Below, one piece after another: positions 15,634 through 17,227 of a DNA stretch of 17,227 bases (its first letter is position 1; every line of letters begins with the position of its first letter). This DNA comes from Synechococcaceae bacterium WB8_1B_136. GTDB taxonomy: Bacteria > Cyanobacteriota > Cyanobacteriia > PCC-6307 > Cyanobiaceae. The stretch covers positions 1 to 17,227 of the forward strand of contig RGNC01000028.1 of the NCBI GenBank assembly GCA_010029175.1, read 5' to 3'. The position numbers were made by a program, and so were the translations under genes. The notes beneath the pieces were generated by a model. It made no database searches. It saw only the letters and a list, made by a program, of their open reading frames with translations, and was not told the DNA's origin.

Positions 15634-16422
15634 ATGACTCTCTCATTGATCCCAACTACCCAGCAGAGCCATCAACGCGCGAACCCCCGGGTTCCCTACG
15701 CCGCTGAGATGCTGCACGTTGCTCGTAGCGGCTACAGCTTCCAAACACGGGAGGTGCTGCAACGCATCGTGATGGGCGAACAGCAGCGCATCAAAGAAGA
15801 ACAAATGTTCTGGCGGGTCGGCGGCACCATCCTGGGGCTGTGCCTCGGGATGGGCGACGGCCTGCAGCTGACGGACCTGTTCATCGGAATGTCTGGTGGC
15901 GCGATTGCCTCGTTGGCCCACGAAACCATGAGCCATGAGGACCGGCAGTTTCTCGAGCGATGCCAATCCCTCTGGCTGGTGGGCCAAAACTCGCCGATTG
16001 AATTGGCGCAGCGCCTTGGGCCGGCGCGCTCCAGGATCCTCTTGCACGATCCAGACTGGGAAACGCCTGTGGTCTTCAATCACCACCAAGGGCATCGCGG
16101 CGATCACCTGGTGCCCCTTGGCAATGCCGGCGACTTGGCGACTGGCTTTGCTGACCCCCAGAGCCTTGAGGTCTTGCAACGGCATTTCGGAGGAGAAGAC
16201 CTGCAAACCCTTCAGGCACAGCTCTACCCAATCGCTTCCCACGCCGTAGCTGTTGATCGCGTCACGACCATCAGCCAGGTGGATGTGCTGGAGCTGGATC
16301 CCCATGCGCCTGCGTTCCTGGCTCAGAGCAGGCCAGTGCGTATAGACGGTGCCGATGGCGCAACCGTTGGCTACCAGGTACCGATACTGAACTTAAAGCC
16401 TTGTCATTACAGCGACCATTGA
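15634..16422 (+). CDS. Uncharacterised 262-residue protein with a Gly-rich hydrophobic segment
   Basis: I do not recognise this protein. Residues about 24-60 are helical and charged (FQTREVLQRIVMGEQQRIKE). A Gly-rich apolar stretch (about 61-95: RVGGTILGLCLGMGDGLQL, then LFIGMSGGAIASL) could form a glycine-zipper-like membrane hairpin, though Asp75 and Asp81 interrupt it. The rest is soluble, with a His-rich patch NHHQGHRGDH (149-158), a VPLGNAGDLATGF loop and a beta-rich end. There is no signal peptide. The ATG at 15634 is preferred to a TTG at 15619. It lies between the small ORF ending at 15610 and the TPR gene, all on the plus strand, so the three may form an operon. Coding is supported by codon usage. 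Confidence 0.7.
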   Translation: MTLSLIPTTQQSHQRANPRVPYAAEMLHVARSGYSFQTREVLQRIVMGEQQRIKEEQMFWRVGGTILGLCLGMGDGLQLTDLFIGMSGGAIASLAHETMSHEDRQFLERCQSLWLVGQNSPIELAQRLGPARSRILLHDPDWETPVVFNHHQGHRGDHLVPLGNAGDLATGFADPQSLEVLQRHFGGEDLQTLQAQLYPIASHAVAVDRVTTISQVDVLELDPHAPAFLAQSRPVRIDGADGATVGYQVPILNLKPCHYSDH

Positions 16423-16501
16423 GGCATGCGGCCCTACGGCGTAACCTTGGAACAGCAGCCGTTGTCACGGTTGCGTTCAGTGGCGCCCCTTTTGGACTGA
16501 T

Positions 16502-17227
16502 ATGGCTTACAGCCTCATCCGCTACTGCCTTCGTCGTGCTGATGCTTTGGCGATTGAAACAGCAGCAGATGATTCCGTAGACCCTGCTCGGCTGGATTCA
16601 GTGGCTGCCCCTGCTGTAGCAGCCAGAGTAGATGCCGCCCGTGACCAGCCCCTGCAGGGCAGCGATGGAAATGAGGACGCCAGACGCCATGCACGCCGGG
16701 GCCAAGCTCTGGCCATGGCGTGCAATCCATTGCGCGCTCTCCTTAGGGGGCCAGCTATCAGCATCATGGCAGCAGTGGTGCTGGTGCCCGCGTATCAGGG
16801 CTATGCAACTCCTATCGGGCTGGCTCTGGTAAATGTCAAAGAGAGTGGCAGAAAGCAGCCTGATGTGAGGGCGATGATTCAGCAAGCTGACAAGCTGAGA
16901 TCAGAGGGAAAATATTCAGATGCTGTAGTAATCTGGAGGCAACTGCTGGCTTTGTCTGAAAAACTCCTGGGCCTGAAAGATCCAGTAATTTCCCATAGCC
17001 TCAACAACTTGGCTTGGCTCCTGAATGCTCAAGGAGACTACAGCGCAGCCGAGCCCCTGTACCGCCGGGCGCTGAGCATCCGGGAGAAGGCCCTGGGGCC
17101 AGAGCACCCCGATGTTGCCAAAAGTCTCAATAATTTGGCTGTGTTCCTGCTGGACTTGGGGAGGTACTCCGCAGCAGAGCCCATGCTCTATCGCTCCCTG
17201 GCCATTCGAGAGAAGGCTCTGGGGCAA
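16502..17227 (+). CDS. TPR protein of kinesin-light-chain type, N-terminal part
   Basis: An uninterrupted frame runs from the ATG at 16502 to the right edge (242 codons, no stop). Residues about 82-110 are hydrophobic (PAISIMAAVVLVPAYQGYA). From about 125 on there are TPR units of 42 residues: LRSEGKYSDAVVIWRQLL, then LAWLLNAQGDYSAAEPLYRR followed by ALSIREKALGPEHPDVAKSL, then LAVFLLDLGRYSAAEPMLYR. The REKALGPEHPDVAxSLNNLA spacing is the TPR_10/TPR_12 signature. The real start may be the ATG at 16715 (residue 72), which makes the hydrophobic stretch a signal peptide or anchor; the 71 residues before it are low-complexity and Ala/Arg/Asp-rich. Cyanobacterial proteins of this architecture often end in a CHAT domain, but that part is outside the window. 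The bases around 16840-17000 are more AT-rich than their surroundings. Confidence 0.85.
   Translation, partial: MAYSLIRYCLRRADALAIETAADDSVDPARLDSVAAPAVAARVDAARDQPLQGSDGNEDARRHARRGQALAMACNPLRALLRGPAISIMAAVVLVPAYQGYATPIGLALVNVKESGRKQPDVRAMIQQADKLRSEGKYSDAVVIWRQLLALSEKLLGLKDPVISHSLNNLAWLLNAQGDYSAAEPLYRRALSIREKALGPEHPDVAKSLNNLAVFLLDLGRYSAAEPMLYRSLAIREKALGQ
17000..17227 (+). repeat. Coding tandem repeat of TPR units (42-codon period)
   Basis: Successive 126-bp units encode closely similar TPRs: the block with AACTTGGCT...GCAGCCGAGCCC...CGGGAGAAGGCCCTGGGG recurs one period later as AATTTGGCT...GCAGCAGAGCCC...CGAGAGAAGGCTCTGGGG. At least two units are in the window and the array probably continues past it. 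Such arrays change copy number by recombination and are prone to assembly collapse. Confidence 0.7.

Noticed and set aside
9001..16500. The CHAT region as a mobile element
   Set aside because: No transposase, integrase, terminal repeats or target-site duplications were found; base composition is close to the rest of the window except near 16840-17000.

Overview
The window is about 17.2 kb of GC-rich DNA, with a strong bias for G or C at third codon positions. It looks like a chromosomal segment of a high-GC picocyanobacterium of the Synechococcus/Cyanobium/Vulcanococcus group. The grounds are a glutamate-cysteine ligase of the cyanobacterial type, a long cyanobacterial PEP carboxylase, a SpeD with the cyanobacterial core sequence, and a sigma-like/DUF1822/CHAT-CHASE2 cassette that I associate only with cyanobacteria. 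The taxonomic placement is inference; no search was run.

Bases 1-6940 are a dense housekeeping block on the plus strand: trpE (3' part only), gshA, ppc, a small GNAT-like protein, recF and speD, closed by a textbook rho-independent terminator. Neighbours overlap (trpE/gshA by 32 nt, gshA/ppc and recF/speD by ATGA) or sit close together. A tRNA-Arg(CCG) lies on the minus strand between the GNAT-like gene and recF, and its 5' end touches the recF start. The trpE reading frame lacks the usual C-terminal ETxNKA segment and runs straight into gshA, which looks like a deletion or an assembly fault.

Bases 6949-8995 hold a head-to-head pair with a 37-bp spacer: larE (minus; sulfur insertion for the nickel-pincer cofactor) and an internally duplicated P-loop protein of the CobA/CobO adenosyltransferase family (plus).

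Bases 9137-14884 are one minus-strand run of six overlapping or near-overlapping ORFs, transcribed right to left: a cyanobacterial sigma-like regulator, a DUF1822-like protein, a CHAT protease fused to a membrane-anchored CHASE2 sensor, an exported protein, a short ribbon-helix-helix-like ORF and a small membrane/coiled-coil ORF. The first four read as a coherent signalling module: regulator, cytoplasmic partner, transmembrane sensor-protease and periplasmic partner. The last two look partly decayed, and in one of them the codon-usage signal changes frame in the middle.

Bases 15020-17227 run divergently on the plus strand: a small secreted Tyr/Gln/Pro-rich protein with its own terminator, then two unrecognised ORFs, then the start of a kinesin-light-chain type TPR protein that leaves the window. 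The TPR protein may belong to the same CHAT-related system, but its C-terminal part is not visible.
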